The translations under genes were made by a program, and so were the position numbers. Under the pieces are notes generated by a model. The model saw only the letters and a list, made by a program, of their open reading frames with translations, was not told the DNA's origin and ran no database searches. Below are positions 21,472 to 31,750 of a DNA stretch of 64,000 bases, piece by piece (positions within the stretch are counted from its first letter, which is position 1; every line of letters begins with the position of its first letter). Location: positions 365,711,750 through 365,775,749 of the forward strand of contig CM062814.1 of the NCBI GenBank assembly GCA_031772625.1. Reading direction: 5' to 3'. The DNA comes from Pinus tabuliformis. Its lineage: Eukaryota; Streptophyta; Pinopsida; Pinales; Pinaceae.

Positions 21472-21754
21472 AACTTAACTGCAGTTACATTTAATGTTTG
21501 GTGGTTGCCTCGGATTCCGTGCCAGGCGGAATATTCCTTTTTTAATTTTTTTTGAAAAATTAAAATTTCTAATGTTATGGACAAATTCTTCTTTTTGCTA
21601 TAACTTCCTCATATGGCGACCGTTTTTCGAACCGTTTGCGGCGCCAAAATCGGGAAGACGAGAACTTTCTAGTAATTCAACTTTGAACCAGTTCTAAGCA
21701 CTTTAAATTTTGAGCATTTTACGACACTTAGGACATGAGCACCTGATCACACCT
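21472..21754 (-). repeat. Truncated 3' LTR of the G-patch element
   Basis: In minus sense it opens TGATCAGGTGCTCATGTCC and follows the chromovirus LTR for ~280 bases, stopping inside the conserved GTAACTGCAGTTAAGTT. Beyond 21471 the sequence is LINE ORF1. Confidence 0.75.
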
Positions 21755-22557
21755 CCCAAATGAGAAGGCTTTTGGTCCCCAAAAGCTTACTGAATCTCTG
21801 AACTGAACTGTACAACACTTGAGGAATAGAAATATCCTCTTCCGTTCAGCCAAAACAGCATACTGATGCCAAAATGTCCTGCCTTGCCAACTGTCGTCAT
21901 GGCGACTTTTTGCTGCATAAGCCACGTGCTTGTTGAATCCGAACCAACCTTGTTCGCCAGACAAACTAAAAATTTGCAGAAACCAGCAATGAAACTCGCT
22001 GATATATGAGCTGAAATATTCCCCTGAACATGTGGGCTTGCTAGCTGTCACGATGCCCATCCATGGCACCTCTGCTCCAAAAGAAGCGCTGCCTCCCAAA
22101 TGAGAAGGCTTTTACAAAGATGAAACACCTCATCATTTCTCCTCTTTACAATCTTGGAGATCAAATTAACTTTTTCCAAGTCAATATTACATTACATGCA
22201 TGGTCAAAAACAAAGTAATAAACCCTTCAAGTTAATCACACATACATGTTTAAAATACAAGGAAATCATCATGATCCATGTGCTCATGCATATCATTCTC
22301 ATGCATGTAGTTTATCCTTCAATTTTTCCTTAAGTACAATTATAAGTACAAGATCCTCGATCATATGTACATGTACTTTCAAAGCTGAAATGAATATAAC
22401 TTTCGCTGCAATAGAGTAAGTCTCATACTCAGCTTTTCCATCCTGCAACTTGCATTCCCTTAACAAAGAAATGCATTCAATCAAAAGACATGCAACTTTA
22501 ATTGGATAAGAATTCTAACCATTTCTTACCAATCCATTTGAAAGGTGCCTCCTTTAA
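21755..22557 (-). other. 3' untranslated part of the G-patch element with duplicated polypurine-like word
   Basis: AAAGCCTTCTCATTTGGGAG occurs twice in minus sense, at about 22113-22092 and 21777-21757. The second copy directly precedes the LTR and serves the polypurine position. Between them is ~330 bp including a 123-codon open frame (22099-21728) of unclear merit. From 22114 to 22557 no feature is visible. Confidence 0.5.
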
Positions 22558-23748
22558 CTACACATCGATATCAACATGCGTATCATCCTGACACATATCA
22601 ATGATGGAAACTTCCTTCCCATTCTTTCCATACTCTTTCTCCCATTTCTTCAATTTTCGTGGAAGCATTGTTGGATTCAGAGTCCAACACCTTTCAACAG
22701 TATGCCCTTGCTTATGGCAATAAGTGCAACACATGTTCATCTTCTTAATAGCGCGATTTGCATTGTTCAATGGAACTTTGGCTTCTTGCCTCCTTTCCTT
22801 CAAAAGTTTCCTGTAGGTTGCCATTCTTTTCCAACATCTAGAAACATTATGGTTAACCAAACCACAAAAAGAACATGCAATTCTTTTCCAATGCTTGTGT
22901 GGAAATTTTCCATGCTTTACATGATCAACGGAAATATGATTGAAATCAGATTTATACCTTTCCCTTTCACCTTCATTACCTTCATGAGGAGATGAATCAA
23001 ATGAAGAAGAAGCTCCTTTTGGAACACCATCAATCCCTTCAATGGTTTTAGAGCTTTTACCACTTCCTTGTTCAAGTGCATGCTTATGCACACCTTCTTC
23101 CTGCAAAGCATGTTTCAAACTATTGCATTCCCCAAGAATACAACCTTTACAACCTTGAGATAGAGAACTTGAAATGAAATTCCTTCTAGGAACTGTTTCC
23201 ATTGCTTTCATGGCTGCTTTGGAACATTCTCCATAAGATTGTCCATAACCAAGACCCAAATTCTTAGGCCTTACCTCAACCATTATTGGCTCAACTATAC
23301 CCTGTGCATGTTTGCCCAATCCTTTTCCTTCATATCCCATTTTGGACATCAACTTGGACCCTATGCCTATGGTATGTTTCTCAAAAGAACCAACATAAAC
23401 ATTCTTATCAGAATTTGAAGACAAACTAGAATTGTTTACCTCTTCTTCAAGATGATACTTGGCTAAGGCTTCTTTGGCAACAAGGAGTTGTGTATCCAAC
23501 TCATGCATCCTTTCCAGCTTCATGTTTGCATTATGAAGTTGACCTTCCATTTCCTGCAATTGGTTAGAAAGCAACTGATTCTCTTCCCTCATGGAATTCA
23601 ACTGCTCTTGAAGTCTAGAGCTCTTTCTTTCATCCTCATACATTTCTCTCACCATATTCATCATAATGAAAAATTCTTGCTTCAAGCCTTCATCAAAGAA
23701 TCTTGTGAAGGAGGACGATTTTGAGAACTCACTTATGGAAGTTGTCAT
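22558..23748 (-). CDS. Coiled-coil, G-patch and double CCHC zinc-knuckle protein, Gag-like
   Basis: An uninterrupted 396-aa frame starts at the ATG opening MTTSISEF; an in-frame TTG 15 bases upstream is less likely. Residues ~30-105 are strongly helical and charged ([20 protein letters not shown]), a probable coiled coil. Residues ~128-170 form a G-patch: [20 protein letters not shown] with the trailing GLGYG, a nucleic-acid or helicase-partner motif. Two CCHC knuckles follow, [14 protein letters not shown] and [14 protein letters not shown]. The C-terminus is basic, then acidic. The primer site lies 140 bp upstream and the 3' LTR downstream, so it takes the Gag position of a retroelement. 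The absence of stops contrasts with its neighbours. It could be a captured host gene, or a Gag that gained a G-patch. Confidence 0.75.
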   Translation of the reverse strand: MTTSISEFSKSSSFTRFFDEGLKQEFFIMMNMVREMYEDERKSSRLQEQLNSMREENQLLSNQLQEMEGQLHNANMKLERMHELDTQLLVAKEALAKYHLEEEVNNSSLSSNSDKNVYVGSFEKHTIGIGSKLMSKMGYEGKGLGKHAQGIVEPIMVEVRPKNLGLGYGQSYGECSKAAMKAMETVPRRNFISSSLSQGCKGCILGECNSLKHALQEEGVHKHALEQGSGKSSKTIEGIDGVPKGASSSFDSSPHEGNEGERERYKSDFNHISVDHVKHGKFPHKHWKRIACSFCGLVNHNVSRCWKRMATYRKLLKERRQEAKVPLNNANRAIKKMNMCCTYCHKQGHTVERCWTLNPTMLPRKLKKWEKEYGKNGKEVSIIDMCQDDTHVDIDV

Positions 23749-23888
23749 TGTAAAAATGAACAAAAGAGCTTCAGCAACTCAAACAACAAGTAGTTTGTAG
23801 AATAATGAAGTAGTCAATCTTCAACACTACTTAAGACACCTTTCAAGCTACACAATCAAGCTAGTGATGTCAGTCAAGAAAACCTAGT

Positions 23889-23900
23889 GCTCTGATACCA
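23889..23900 (-). promoter_or_regulatory. Primer binding site, initiator Met-tRNA, G-patch element
   Basis: The minus strand reads TGGTATCAGAGC two bases after the LTR end TCAGATCA, a perfect match to the common plant initiator-Met primer site. Confidence 0.85.
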
Positions 23901-23902
23901 TC

Positions 23903-24963
23903 TGATCTGAAAATGGAATGTACTTGTTTAAGGGTGCAAGGTATCCATTTCCAATAATTGCAACTGTGAGCTAGACACTCCAAATGACCTCTAAAACTAT
24001 GTAAACTTCTTATTTCTTATACAGAGATAGACTGTAGGGGCATTCACTGGACATGTCACCTCTAAAAATAGGATGAGTTCCAGAGGCTACCTGGCCCTCT
24101 ACAGGCTCTACCTAAAGAAATAACAAAGTAAACACTTAGAAGTCTTTGACATACACATACTTGAAGTTTAAGGTCTTGCGGAATAAGACAAGTAACTTTT
24201 TGCAGCTGAACAAGTGATTATGTGTGTATGCAAGTTATACTTATTTGCTGTTTAATACTTTATATCAATTTTGTTTATCATATAATTTTCAGCAAACAAA
24301 GACATCAAAATGATAAAGCAGTTCACCCCTTCTGGGCTACATCTGCTGGACCAAGCCTCTCCAACTAGGCTTGTCCTCTTGTATTAAAATTGCTACAAAG
24401 GCTAATACAAGAATATGGGTGTCTCAAAGGACAGATCTGACTGTAAATACATAATCAGAAGATAGGAATTAGCCAAACATGCTCTTTCCCAAACACTAAA
24501 CAATGAATTTGTACCTTTTTACAGTACTTTCCCCAATTGGCCCTGGTGGCCCTTTAAACTTGCATGGAGAATTTCAAGGTGAATATGACCTCAATTAGTT
24601 CTGAAACCTCTGCCATTAGACTCATAAGGTCAAAAATAGCAGACATAGGCTTTTGAATCACCAAAAACGGATGAATATAGCACCCAAACAGCTCCAACAC
24701 TGAAATGGTCCTGGTGGCCCTAAAAGCTTCCCTGAAGCTAAATAGTGAGAAGAATGTCTTAGAAGGCAAAACGAGCTATAGAAATGGATTCAGAATGCTG
24801 AAGAGACCTAAAATAAATAAAAAAATCGTCTAAAACCGACTTTCCTAGCCAAATTTATGGCCATTTAAAGTTTCTCCAGTTTGTCCCTAGTAAAACTCCA
24901 GCTAACTTTAGTTAACTCTAGTTATCTCCGCCAATTATGGCGGGTCCGCCAAATTTGGCGCTC
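23903..24963 (-). repeat. 5' LTR of the G-patch element, missing its first ~300 bases
   Basis: In minus sense it begins GAGCGCCAAATTTGGCGG, runs through the AACTTTAAATGGCCATAA and GGGGTGAACTGCTTTATCA blocks shared with the chromovirus LTRs, and ends TTTTCAGATCA before the primer site. It abuts a plus-strand LTR of the same family at 24960-24963. Confidence 0.7.
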
Positions 24964-25751
24964 CTAAGTGTCGTAAAATGCTCAAAATTTAAAGTGATTA
25001 GAACTGGTTCAAAGTTGAATGACAGGAAAGTGCTCGTCCTCCAGATTCCGGCGCTGCAAACGGTTCGAAAAACAGTCGCCGTATGAGGAAATTATGGCAA
25101 AAAGAAGAATTTGTCCATAACATTAGAAATTTTAATTTTTCAAAAAAAATTAAAAAAGGAATATTCCGCCTGGCATGAAATCCGAGGCAACCACCAAACA
25201 TTAAATGTAACTGCAGTTAATTTGGCGGAATTTTGGCAGGAGCGCCAAATTTGGCGGACCCGCCATAATTGGCGGAGCTAACTGGAGTTAACTAAAGTTA
25301 GCTGGAGTTTTGCTAGGGACAAACTGGAGAAACTTTAAATGGCCATAACTTTGGCTAGGAAAGTCGGTTTTGAACGAATTTTTTTTTAATTTTGGGTCTC
25401 TTTGACCTTCCGAAGCCATTGGCATAGGTGTCACAGACATCTGAGGTCATTTGCAGGTATTTTAGCTTCATAGAAGTTCCAGGAGCCATTAGGGCCAAAT
25501 CAGTTTGGGAGCTGCATTGGGAATTGTGCAGCCAGTGAATGGGGAATGAAGGTCGTTCCTAAAGGTTTTCAGCATTCTGAATCCATTTCTACAGCTTGTT
25601 TTGCCCTCTGAGGCATTCTTCTCACTGTTTAGCTTCAGGGGAGCTTTTAGGGCCACTAGGGCCATTTCAGTGTTGGAGCTGTTTGGGGGCTATATTCATT
25701 CGTTTTTGGTGATTCAAAAGCATATGTCTACTATTTTCGACCTTTTGAGTC
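24960..25751 (+). repeat. 5' LTR of copy 1, truncated at both ends
   Basis: It lacks the first ~17 bases (starts at TCCTAAGTGTCG) and its normal 3' end. Its middle (about 25560-25745) matches the LTR of the G-patch element, reading GGGAGCTTTTAGGGCC and GTTTTTGGTGATTCAAAAGC. The 3' LTR of this same copy has different sequence there. Confidence 0.75.
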
Positions 25752-25931
25752 TTTCAGCAAGGTTTCCTGGGTCTGCAAATCTACCCCTAACAAGAGAGCT
25801 CTTCTCCTGAATTCTTGGGTGTAGTCTTGGACACTCTGACCCTTAAGTTGTTTGAAATTTTACCAATTCATAATGGCTTTCTGCATGTGAGAAAGAGGAT
25901 AAAACTATTTTCTAATGGCTAACAGAAATTC
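25752..25931 (-). repeat. Inverted 180-bp copy of the element's own gag
   Basis: This segment is the reverse complement of 26681-26860 over its full 180 bases with about six mismatches counted by eye. It replaces the 3' end of the 5' LTR and stops ten bases before the primer site. A transcript through both arms could fold into a 180-bp stem with a ~750-base loop. Confidence 0.9.
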
Positions 25932-25940
25932 AAATCAAGT

Positions 25941-25952
25941 TGGTATTAGAGC
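25941..25952 (+). promoter_or_regulatory. Primer binding site, copy 1
   Basis: TGGTATTAGAGC differs at one base from the initiator-Met primer site TGGTATCAGAGC. Confidence 0.75.
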
Positions 25953-25997
25953 TCAGGGTTTTGTGCAAAGATCTTCTAATTGTCTTGCAAAGTATTG

Positions 25998-28900
25998 ATG
26001 CTTACTAGGTTGAAACTTAAAAGAGGGGAAGGACAGTTGACTAGAGAACGAGAGAATCCTCAGTCAAGGAAGGCCAGAGAGCCATCACCTCCACCTTCAA
26101 TTTCACCCTCAAGAGTCTCAGCAGAAGCTTCAAGGATGTTTGAACATGAAGGAGAAATTCCTACAGAGACAGATCCAAGAGAAGAAGAAAGAGTCTTCAG
26201 AAAGGCTTTCTTGGACCTCACTGAAATGGTGAGGATATTGTACCAAGAAAGAAATGAGAAATTGGCTGGAGAAGGGTCCAAACATCCACATGAAGGAGAG
26301 GGCTCTTCAGGAGGTAAGAAGGATGATGATCATTCCAAGAAAGGACATGGAAGAAATGGTGATCCACCACCCCCATCTTCACCTTCTTCTTCTTCATCCT
26401 CGTCTTCTTCTGTTCATAAGCATAGATCCTATGTAAAAAGTCCTTTTTTGAAGCTTGATGTAAAATTCGAATTACCTATGTTTAATGGTGAAGTGAATGC
26501 AGAAAAGCTTGACAACTGGATTAGCTAGTTGGAAGTTTACTTGAGGATCCAAAATATGCATGATGATGCCACAAAGATTCAGTTGGCTTCTTTGAGAATG
26601 GATGGAGCAACATTGGTTTGGTGGGAGGCGAAGACTAAAGAGGAGATCAAGAATTTGGTAAGGTTACCTTAACATGCCCTGAATTTTTGTTAGCCATTAG
26701 AAAACAGTTTTATCCTCTTGCTCACATGCAGAAAGCCATTGTGAATTGGCAAAATTTCAGACAACTTAAGGGTCAGAGTGTCCAAGACTACACCCAAGAA
26801 TTCAGGAGAAGAGCTCTCTTGTTAGGGGTAGATTTGCAGACCCAGGAAACCTTGCTGAAATACATTGGTGGCTTGCATAGCTACCTTAGACACACCATCT
26901 TGATGTTTAACCCTACTAGCCTGGACGAGGTTTGTGTCCAAGCTACCCATTTAGAGGCAAGGGGAAAAAACACATTTGAAGAGGGTAGAAACAAGCCCCC
27001 CAAGGGGAAAAACAAAGAGAAAACCTCCAAGGGAAAGAGCAAAAAGAATGCATCTGTCAAACAGGAGAGTGAGAAAGTGATATGTAAACACTGTTCTAAA
27101 CCAGGCCATGAGGAGAAAAACTGTTGGAAATTATATCCTGAAAAAAGACCTCAATTTAACAATTCCAAAGGGAAACAAAAAACTGCTGCTACTACATCTA
27201 CACCACAAGATTTAGGGGAAGATTCAGGTGATGAAACCAAAATTACAGCCATGGGTTTGAAAAACTTGAAGGAAAAAGAAATTGAAACTCAAGCCAGCAC
27301 TAGTACCTCAAACTACCATGTACAAGATCCTAATGAGGAAGAAAGAATTGAACTGTTTCATGTGAGGGTGATTTCAAAACATACTAAAATTGACACACTT
27401 TTTGATAGTAGGTCACAAGCAAACCTTATGTCAGAGGACTTGGTCAAGCAGCTTAAACTTGAGACCGTTCCACATCCGAAGCCATATCCACTTGGATGGA
27501 TTTGCAAGGATGCAAATTTACAAGTTTCAAGAAAGTGCACATTGCGCTTTGCAATTACTGCACATTTTATTGACACAGTTGAACTTGATGTGGTACCTTT
27601 TGATATAGCAGGAATTGTTTTGGGAAGTCCTTACTTGTTTGACAGGAAAGCTATCTTTCATCGCCATGAAAACAAATATCATCTGTTCAAAGATGGCAAG
27701 GAGTTCATTGTTAGAGCTCATCGCAAGAAGACAAATATAGCGATGGTGAATGCAGGACAGGTAAAAAGGCTGGTCAATTCAAGTAAGAATTTTGTTCTTC
27801 TTATGATTAAGCCCAAGGTTGATGTGAATCATGAGTCATTTGACAATTGTGATCCAAAACTTAAATCAGATTTGTATGATGTAGTTGATGCATATCATGA
27901 GATGTTTCAGGAGCCAACAGGTTTTCCTCCTAAGAGGGAGATTCAGAATGAAATCCATTTGCATCCAGATTGTCCTCTTCCAAACATAGGCATGTACCGC
28001 ATGTCTATTATGGAGAATGTTGAAATAAAGAAGCAAATCAAGGACTTGTTGGACAAGGGTTTCATAAGGCCAAGTACTTCGCCATGTGGGTCACTGATTG
28101 TATTGATTCCAAAGAAAGATGGCACTTGGCGTATGTGTGTTGATTTCAGGGCCTTGAACAAGATAACGATAAAGAATCTTTACCCACTCCCAAGGATAGA
28201 TGATTTGCTAGACCAGCTGAAATATGCTCGATATTTCACTAAGCTAGACTTGCGCAGTGGATATCATCAAGTAAGAATTGAAGAAAGTGACATTTGGAAG
28301 ACAGCGTTTAAAACCAAACAAGGACTCTTTGAGTGGCTTGTGATGCTGTTTGGTTTGTGCAATGCACCTGCAACTTTCATGCGGGTAATGGATGATGTCT
28401 TGCGTCCTTTTCTTGATGATTTCATTATTGTCTACTTAGATGACATCTTAATTTTCAGCAAGTCTAGAGAAGATCATGTCATGCATGTTAGAAAAGTACT
28501 TGATGTTTTGAAGAAGAATCAGTTATTTCTTAAAATGTCAAAGTGTGAATTTGGAAAGACTTCTTTGGTTTATTTGGGACACATAGTAGGAGGAGGTGCT
28601 TTGAGAATTGATCCTGTTAAGATTGAGGCTATTGTGAAGTGGCCTACTCCCAAATCCATAACAGAGGTAAGAAGTTTTTTGGGTGCAGCTCAATATTGGA
28701 GGAATTTTATCTCTAACTTCTCTTCTATAGCAGCTCCTATGCATGCAGTGACAAGTGTGAAGCATGCTTTCCAATGGGGAGGCAAGCAGCAAAAAGCTTT
28801 CGAATCTTTGAAAGAGAAGATTAGTTCAACTCCAGTCCTTGCATTACCGGATTTGAGACAGCCATTTGAGATACAAACTGATGCTAGTGATTATGCTATG

Positions 28901-30706
28901 GGTGCAGTTCTTCTATAGCATGGTAAGCCTATTGCTTTTCATTCTGAAACTTTTAATGGTGTTGTTGTAAATTATCCTACATATGATAAGGAGTTGTATG
29001 CATTGGTACAAAGCGTCAAAAAGTGGAAACACTACTTGATGGGCAAAGAAACTGTTATACATACCGACCATCAGCACTTACAGTACTTGCAATCACAAAG
29101 CAAGTTACAACAGTCATGACACTTCAGATGGATGGGCTTCTTGCAACAGTTCCATTTGGTAATAAGGTATAAGAAAGGTACTTTGAATAAGGTTGTTGAT
29201 ATGCTTTCAAGGCCTATTATTGGTGCTGTTACTTTACTTAAGAATGATTCCATTGTACATGATAGTTACATAGAACAATATGCATCTGATGAAGACTTTA
29301 AAGATGTGTATGCTAACTTGAGTAAAGGAAATCATGTAGAGGAAAATGACTATCACATGCATAACAATTTGCTGTTTCATTTGGGCAAGTTGTGTATACC
29401 ACAGGGGGAGAGGATAAATGTCATAAGAGAAGCTCATTCTTCTCTTATTGCTGGCCATTTTGGTGTGAACAAAACAGTTGCACATCTACAGAGGTATTGC
29501 TATTGGCCTCGCATGGTAGATTCTGTTTCAAGATTCATAAGAGGTTGTTCATTATGTGCTACAAGCAAGCCTAGCAACAGGAAGCTTGGTTTGTATACTC
29601 CTTTGTCGGTACCTTCTAGACCATGGGAGAGCATCTCTATGGATTTTGTAGGAGGTTTGCCAAAATCTCGAAAGCAGCATGATTATTTATATGTAGTAGT
29701 TGACCATTTCAGCAAAATGTGTATACTTATGCCTTGTAAGAAAACTATAACTGCTGAACAAACTGCTGAATTATTTTTTCATCATGTATGGATTCACTTT
29801 GGTTTGCCTACTTCCATTATTAGTGACAGGGATTCCAAATTTGTGGGGAATTTTTGGTCCAACCTATGGGAGATGATGGACACAAAATTGAAGAAAAGTA
29901 CTACTTTCCATCCGCAAATAGATGGAAAAACCGAAGTTGTGAACAGAACCATTGTGCACCTCTTGAGAGGTTATTGCAGCAAGCATCCCAAGCTTTGGGA
30001 TGAACATTTGCACTACATACAACATGCTTACAATCGTGCCAAGAACTCTTCCACAAACAGCTCACCGTTTGAAGCTTGTTTTGGTTACTTGCCAAAATCA
30101 CCTCTTGATTTCATTCTTGAGAAAGATGTTGCCATTGAGGGACATAGTGATATTGACAAAGCTCGTTCATTCATTGAAAGAATTCAGCAAATACATTAGC
30201 AAATTCAAGAACAGCTTGAGAAGAGTTAAGGCAAGTACAAGGAAAGACACGACAAGCATAGAGTCGATCACAAGTTTCAAGAAGGAGATGAGGTATGGCT
30301 GTACATTAGTAAGGAAAAGATGCAAGGAGAAGGTAAAAAGCTGAAGCCTATTCGTTATGGTCCATTCAAAATCCTCAAGAAGGTTGGAAATAATGTTTTT
30401 CAATTAGATTTGCCTTCCTACATGCAAATGTATTCTGTTGTCAATGTGGAGAACTTACGTTTGTATGAACCTCCTTTGATTGCAGCTCATGAAAGTGCTA
30501 TCCAGCTACCATCTATAGAAGATTTCTCACCAGAATTCTTAGATGAGCTGAAAGAAGATACAATCCTTGATAGAAGGACACGCACTGCAAGAAGGGGCAG
30601 TGTAGATTATGTTCGGGTTGGTTTCAAAGGCAGCAAACCGAACAAGGCAAAGTGGATGGAGGTGGACAGAGTGAGGGAGCTATACCATCACCTCTTTAAC
30701 AGGTAG
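25998..30706 (+). pseudogene. gag-pol: Gag-pol polyprotein of chromovirus copy 1, broken
   Basis: The order is a Ser-rich Gag N-terminus, capsid-like Gag, knuckle CKHCSKPGHEEKNC, protease, RT, RNase H, integrase and chromodomain-like tail. Breaks are TAG at 26526, a one-base loss near 26650, TAG at 28916 (in RNase H), TGA at 29117, TAG at 30197 and TAA at 30227. The protease active site reads DSRS where copy 2 has DSGS, and the RT motif reads MLFGLCNAP against MPFGLCNAP in copy 2. The RT catalytic YLDD is kept. The longest open stretch (26687-28918) covers late Gag through RNase H. Integrase keeps H/C and D,D,E motifs, ending IGGK-type changes such as DGKTEVVNR for DGQTEVVNR. Confidence 0.9.
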
Positions 30707-30748
30707 TTGAAGGCTTTTGGGGTCCAAAAGCTTCCCAATGGGGAGGCA

Positions 30749-31750
30749 TGATCAGGTGCTCATGTCCTAAGTGTCGTAAAATGCTCAAAATTTAAAGTGC
30801 TTAGAACTAGTTCAAAGTTGAATGACTGGAAAGTGCTCGTCTTCTTGATTCTGGCACTGCAAACGGTTCGAAAAACGGTCACCATATAAGGAAGTTATGG
30901 CAAAAAGAAGAATTTGTCCATAACATTAGAAATTTTAATTTTTCAAAAAAAAAATTAAAAAAGGAATATTCCGCTGGGCACAAAATCCGAGGCAACCAGC
31001 AAACATTAAATGTAACTGCAGTTAAGTTGGCGGAATTTTGGCAGGAGCGCCAAATTTGGCGGACCCGCCATAATTGGCGGAGCTATCTGGAGTTAACTAA
31101 AGTTAGCTGGAGTATTTCTTGGGAAAAACTGAAGAAACTTTAAATGGCCATAACATTGGCTAGGAAAGTCGGTTTTGGACGATTTTTTTTTTTTTTTTTT
31201 TGTGTATTTTCAACCTTCTGAAGCCATTGGTGCAGGTCTTATAGCCATCTGAAGTCACTTGCAGAGGTTTTGGAGCCGTGAAAGTTCTAGGAGCCACTAG
31301 GGCCCAGTTTTGTGAAGACTGTATAGGGGTGCAGGTATCCATTGGAGGTGATCCAATAGTCAATCCTGAAGGATTCAAGTGTTCTGAATCCATTTTTACC
31401 ATCTATTTCTCCTGTAGATGCTTCTATTCAGCTGTATTTTCAATTTGAGCATTTAATAAAAACAAGGACAAGTTCGGTTGGGAGCTTTGGACCCAGCAGA
31501 CGTAGCCCTGGAGGGGGTGAACTGCTTTATCAACTTCTTTTGCATTTGTGGTTGATCTATTTTGCAGAACAAATTCGTTTTAAATGTGTTAAACAGTAAA
31601 AGTAAATAACTCTGCTATGCTTAAATGGGTCATGAACAGCTGAAAATTTCATGTGTTTTCTTTCTGCAAGACATGGAAATCTTTTAAACATGTTTAATTC
31701 TGAATTGAATACCTTGCAAACAAATTTCAAGTAGTTTCAAATTCAGATCA
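30749..31750 (+). repeat. 3' LTR of copy 1
   Basis: It begins TGATCAGGTGCTCATG after a GGGGAGGCA purine tract and ends TTCAGATCA, 1,002 bp. It holds a cluster of short palindromes at about 31030-31110 and an AATAAA-type word near 31455. Confidence 0.85.

Larger units (their letters stand above)
21472..24963 (-). mobile_element. Non-autonomous Gypsy-related element encoding a G-patch/zinc-knuckle protein, minus strand
   Basis: On the minus strand the order is: partial 5' LTR (24963-23903), a full initiator-Met primer site (23900-23889), one ORF (23748-22558), a duplicated polypurine-like region, and a 3' LTR (21754-21472) that begins TGATCAGGTGCTCATG. The 3' LTR start matches that of the chromovirus copies at 30749 and 37542, and the 5' LTR shares their central and 3' blocks. 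No protease, RT or integrase sequence is present. Both LTRs are truncated: the 3' LTR keeps only its first ~280 bases and the 5' LTR starts at about base 300, so the retained parts do not overlap. Confidence 0.7.
24960..31750 (+). mobile_element. Chromovirus-like Ty3/Gypsy element, copy 1
   Basis: The order is an altered 5' LTR (24960-25751), a 180-bp inverted gag segment, a primer site at 25941, a gag-pol frame (25998-30706), a polypurine region and a full 3' LTR (30749-31750). Integrase ends with a chromodomain-like tail. The 5' and 3' LTRs are of different subtypes in their central part, so this copy is a chimera. It abuts copy 2 directly at its right end. Confidence 0.85.

Noticed and set aside
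21136-21555. 139-codon frame as one intact protein
   Set aside because: The last ~28 codons are translated LTR sequence; the LINE-derived part ends at 21470.
22576-22995. Plus-strand 139-codon open frame opposite the G-patch gene
   Set aside because: It is a shadow of the minus-strand gene, with no motif and unlikely composition.
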